Assembly (NCBI GenBank): GCA_963169455.1
Contig: CAUJDW010000104.1
Span: 1 to 64,000 of the forward strand
Source: Bacteroidota bacterium
GTDB taxonomy: Bacteria; Bacteroidota; Bacteroidia; Chitinophagales; Saprospiraceae
Direction: 5' to 3'
Length of the DNA: 64,000 nt
Positions within the stretch are counted from its first letter, which is position 1; every line of letters starts with the position of its first letter. A model generated the notes under the pieces. It had not been told where the DNA came from. It was given only the letters and a program-made list of their open reading frames with translations, and searched no databases. A program made the translations under genes and the position numbers. Positions 61,492-64,000 of the stretch are shown here, in pieces.

Positions 61492-64000
61492 ATGCACCGC
61501 ACTTTTCTCCTTTTCGCTTTGTCCTTCCTGCCCCTCCTGAGCCCTGCCCAGAAGCCGGAACTGGTTGTCCGCCAGGAAGCCCATATCGGTTATCCCACCC
61601 TCACCGCCTTCTCTTCTGACGGGCGTTATCTGCTCTCCGGTGGCGATGACCGGCGGCTGGTGCTTTGGGACATCAACTCCGGGAGGTTCATTCGCCGGAC
61701 GGAATGCCCGGCCAGGCCGCTTGCCCTTTGTTTTGCCGAACAGGATGAAACAGCCATCGCACTGCTGGCCGACCACTCGGTCATACAATGGAGCCTGAAT
61801 ACCGGCCTGCAGGAAACCCTGCTGCCGCCCCTTGAGGACAGCATCCTGCTCTACAACCTTAGCGATGATGGCCTTTGGGCCCTGGCCTTTTCAGCGGATA
61901 ATGTGCTCCGGGTTCGCCATACCAGAAACCGTGGGCTGGATTGGCAGTTCACATCAACAAAAGCAGCCGGCGGCCTGCGGCTCCTCCCAGAGAGCCAATC
62001 GGTAGAGATGTACGGAACCGACGGCATAAGCCTTGGCCACTGGAGCCTGGACAGTGGCGTGGCGCTGGCGGACGAGATGTGGATGATGTTGTTGGCCGAT
62101 TCTTTACTCCTGGATTTCGGAAACGGCCAGAGTATCCGCCAGGTGGAAAACAAGCGGTTGGTTTTCCTGAACATGAACCAGGGACGATTCCTGTATTCCG
62201 ATGCCCTGTTTTCCGGCGACGCCCAAACCCTCAGGGAAGAAGCGCAGCAGGGTTTGTCCATCCTGTCTCCCCGCCAAAGGGCCTTGAGCCCCGGGGCCTT
62301 TGCCTTCGCTCCCGACGGCCGCTACCTGCTGGCTACGGTTTACAAAACACAGAGTTTATACGGCACTGGCGGGCCAATGCGAAGCCTCGAACAGGCGACA
62401 ACAACCTTCCTTTACGTCATCGACACGCAACAGGATACCCTCCTGGCCAGCCACGCTTTCGCTTTCTCCGGGCCGATGTCCGGCTTTTCCTTTTCGCCGG
62501 ATGGCCGCCATATAGCAGGTACGGCGCTCGAAAAAATCATCATTTTCCCCATATTCGGCGAAGAAGCGCAAATGGAATTGAAAAGCCAGTACAACGAGGT
62601 AGAAACAATGGTTCATTTCTCCCCTGAAGGCGATAAAGTTGTGTTTACCGAATACAACAACGACGCCAGAACCTGGGCTTTTCAAAACCGCCTGCCTCTG
62701 CAAACCCTGGGCAGCCGGTGGGACATCTCCGGCAGAGGGGCCGCTTTTTCACCAACAGATGGCAGCATTTTTTTCGACGGCATACTTTCCGGCCGAAGTA
62801 ATCAGGCGCCGGAGTCGCTGCTGGGCGAGCGTCCCTTCCTCGGCTGGCCGCACAGCGCCGCCTTTTCCAGTGATGGAAAATTCGTGGCGGCAAGCCTGGA
62901 AGACATCAATTTCGGCTATGGCACAATATCTGAACTCTTCACCGCAGACGCCAAAGATGTACTCCGCCCACTCTATGCCCGAAACGGGGACTTAATCGGG
63001 GTGGAAACCAAACGAGGCAAAGTGCTCGGATATGGTGGATGGAAAGACGAGAGTCGAAGAGAATTCGAACTTATTGTGTCACGCGGCCACATCTGGGTAT
63101 GGCCGGTCAACGGCAGTGCTCCTCCCTTACCCTTATACATAGAAGAACAAGCCGTCCAGTTGCAGTTCACGCCCGATAATAAACAGTTGATCGGCCGCTT
63201 CGAAAAGCGCTCCCCCTGGTGGGGGCGGCTCTGGGGCGGCGACAAGGACACACCGCCGCCCTACCAATTTTTCCACATCTGGAACATCCAGGAAGGTTTG
63301 TCCGTCATCAACCAATCCGGACAGGACACCATTCTGGCTTATTGGATGAGCGGCCCGGAAATCCTGGCTATTTCACCTGCCTCCGAGCAAGGGTATGTCC
63401 TCTGGAGCCTTGCCGACGGAAAGAACCGGCAAGCGTTCACCCTGCCGGCGCCGGCCATGGCGGCCGCCTTCAGCCCGGACGGAACGCAGGCCCATTGCCT
63501 GCTGAAGGGCGGCGCATACGGCATTTTGAACATCCAAAATGGCGCCTTCACCCAGCTTGCGCAACTGCCCGCCGCCTGCAGCTTCCTCCAGCTTTCCCCT
63601 GACGGCCGCTTTATTGTCTTTTGGGAGGGAAGCCGTTTCCATCTCTGGAATATCGAGCAGGGCGCCATCGTCCTGAGCCAGGGCGGGGAGGCCTCCATCC
63701 GCATCAAAATCATGGGGCAGGCCCCGGGCGCCAACGGCGCCGGGCTGAACGATATCAGCACTTTTTATTTTCTGCCCGACGGTAAGCATGCTTTTTCAGC
63801 CACCTACGAAGGGATAATCCGCTTGTGGGCGCTTGATCCCGTTCGGGAAGCAGCCACTTTGATACCAATGGGAAGTGATTGGGCGGTGACTACCCCATCG
63901 GGATTGTTCGATGCCTCTGCCGGGGCCATGGAACAGATCTATTATGTGGCCGGCAGAGAAATCGTGAACCTGGAGCAGCTCAAGGAACGCTATTATGAAC
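61492..64000 (+). CDS. WD40-repeat protein, partial; probable caspase-like C-terminus beyond window
   Basis: Open through all 836 codons to the window edge. Signal peptide MHRTFLLFALSFLPLLSPAQ, then WD40-like propeller units with FSSDGRYLLSGGDDRRLVLWDI, FAPDGRYLLATVYKT, FSFSPDGRHIAGTALEKII, FSPDGTQAHCLLKGGAYGILNI and LSPDGRFIVFWEGSRFHLWNI. The last visible segment SDWAVTTPSGLFDASAGAMEQIYYVAGREIVNLEQLKERYYE is, in Bacteroidota relatives, the linker that precedes a caspase-like (C14) domain, so the true product may be a WD40-caspase protein (inference). Confidence 0.88.
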   Translation, partial: MHRTFLLFALSFLPLLSPAQKPELVVRQEAHIGYPTLTAFSSDGRYLLSGGDDRRLVLWDINSGRFIRRTECPARPLALCFAEQDETAIALLADHSVIQWSLNTGLQETLLPPLEDSILLYNLSDDGLWALAFSADNVLRVRHTRNRGLDWQFTSTKAAGGLRLLPESQSVEMYGTDGISLGHWSLDSGVALADEMWMMLLADSLLLDFGNGQSIRQVENKRLVFLNMNQGRFLYSDALFSGDAQTLREEAQQGLSILSPRQRALSPGAFAFAPDGRYLLATVYKTQSLYGTGGPMRSLEQATTTFLYVIDTQQDTLLASHAFAFSGPMSGFSFSPDGRHIAGTALEKIIIFPIFGEEAQMELKSQYNEVETMVHFSPEGDKVVFTEYNNDARTWAFQNRLPLQTLGSRWDISGRGAAFSPTDGSIFFDGILSGRSNQAPESLLGERPFLGWPHSAAFSSDGKFVAASLEDINFGYGTISELFTADAKDVLRPLYARNGDLIGVETKRGKVLGYGGWKDESRREFELIVSRGHIWVWPVNGSAPPLPLYIEEQAVQLQFTPDNKQLIGRFEKRSPWWGRLWGGDKDTPPPYQFFHIWNIQEGLSVINQSGQDTILAYWMSGPEILAISPASEQGYVLWSLADGKNRQAFTLPAPAMAAAFSPDGTQAHCLLKGGAYGILNIQNGAFTQLAQLPAACSFLQLSPDGRFIVFWEGSRFHLWNIEQGAIVLSQGGEASIRIKIMGQAPGANGAGLNDISTFYFLPDGKHAFSATYEGIIRLWALDPVREAATLIPMGSDWAVTTPSGLFDASAGAMEQIYYVAGREIVNLEQLKERYYE

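Overview
The window looks like chromosomal DNA of a high-GC member of the Bacteroidota, most plausibly of the Saprospiria (Lewinella-like) type. The signs are a SusC/SusD pair with GH92 mannosidases, two proteins with type IX secretion (T9SS) C-terminal domains, DUF4252 and FecR families, several CHAT/caspase-like peptidases, and promoter-like TAnnTTTG elements upstream of many genes. The taxonomic call is inference from content, not a database result.

Layout. 1-15.7 kb: a glycan (probably alpha-mannoside) utilisation region. SusC, SusD and a GH92 lipoprotein lie on the minus strand, opposite a divergent DeoR-type regulator; a second minus-strand pair (GH92 plus a family-10-like glycosidase) is followed by a large FG-GAP/ASPIC lipoprotein. 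15.9-20.3 kb: sulfate activation (cysC-cysD-cysN) and O-succinylhomoserine sulfhydrylase. 20.4-23.9 kb: a BTRD1-like repeat protein, a GH18 protein with a T9SS tail and an unrecognised secreted protein. 24-33 kb: a membrane-anchored CHAT peptidase/TPR protein diverges from an operon of a membrane-anchored caspase-like protein, an envelope protein and an NHL-repeat lipoprotein, closed by a strong terminator; a CILP/FAM171-like anchored protein follows. 33-36.2 kb: an unknown small gene with a TPR histidine kinase and NarL-type regulator. 36.4-42.5 kb: a second caspase-like protein, a C39-peptidase ABC exporter, an HlyD adaptor and a DUF1203 protein. 42.5-56 kb: transporters, two ECF sigma systems, a lectin-OmpA protein, LptF/G, PAP2, DUF4252 pair, MgtC/DUF4010 and cupin genes. 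56-64 kb: AraC regulator, a sortilin-like BNR protein, YceI, a REP-associated tyrosine transposase (RAYT) and a WD40 protein cut by the window edge.

The spacers are unusually rich in structure: a 38-bp tandem array at the left edge, two MITE-like elements (one supplies a stop codon), REP-like hairpins, in-phase heptamer arrays in several spacers, and a palindromic element inside the RAYT reading frame. The best candidates for an undescribed system are the divergent pair of single-pass CHAT and caspase-like receptors with their envelope partners, and the caspase/C39-exporter cassette. The RAYT with its matching palindromes is the best mobile-DNA candidate.
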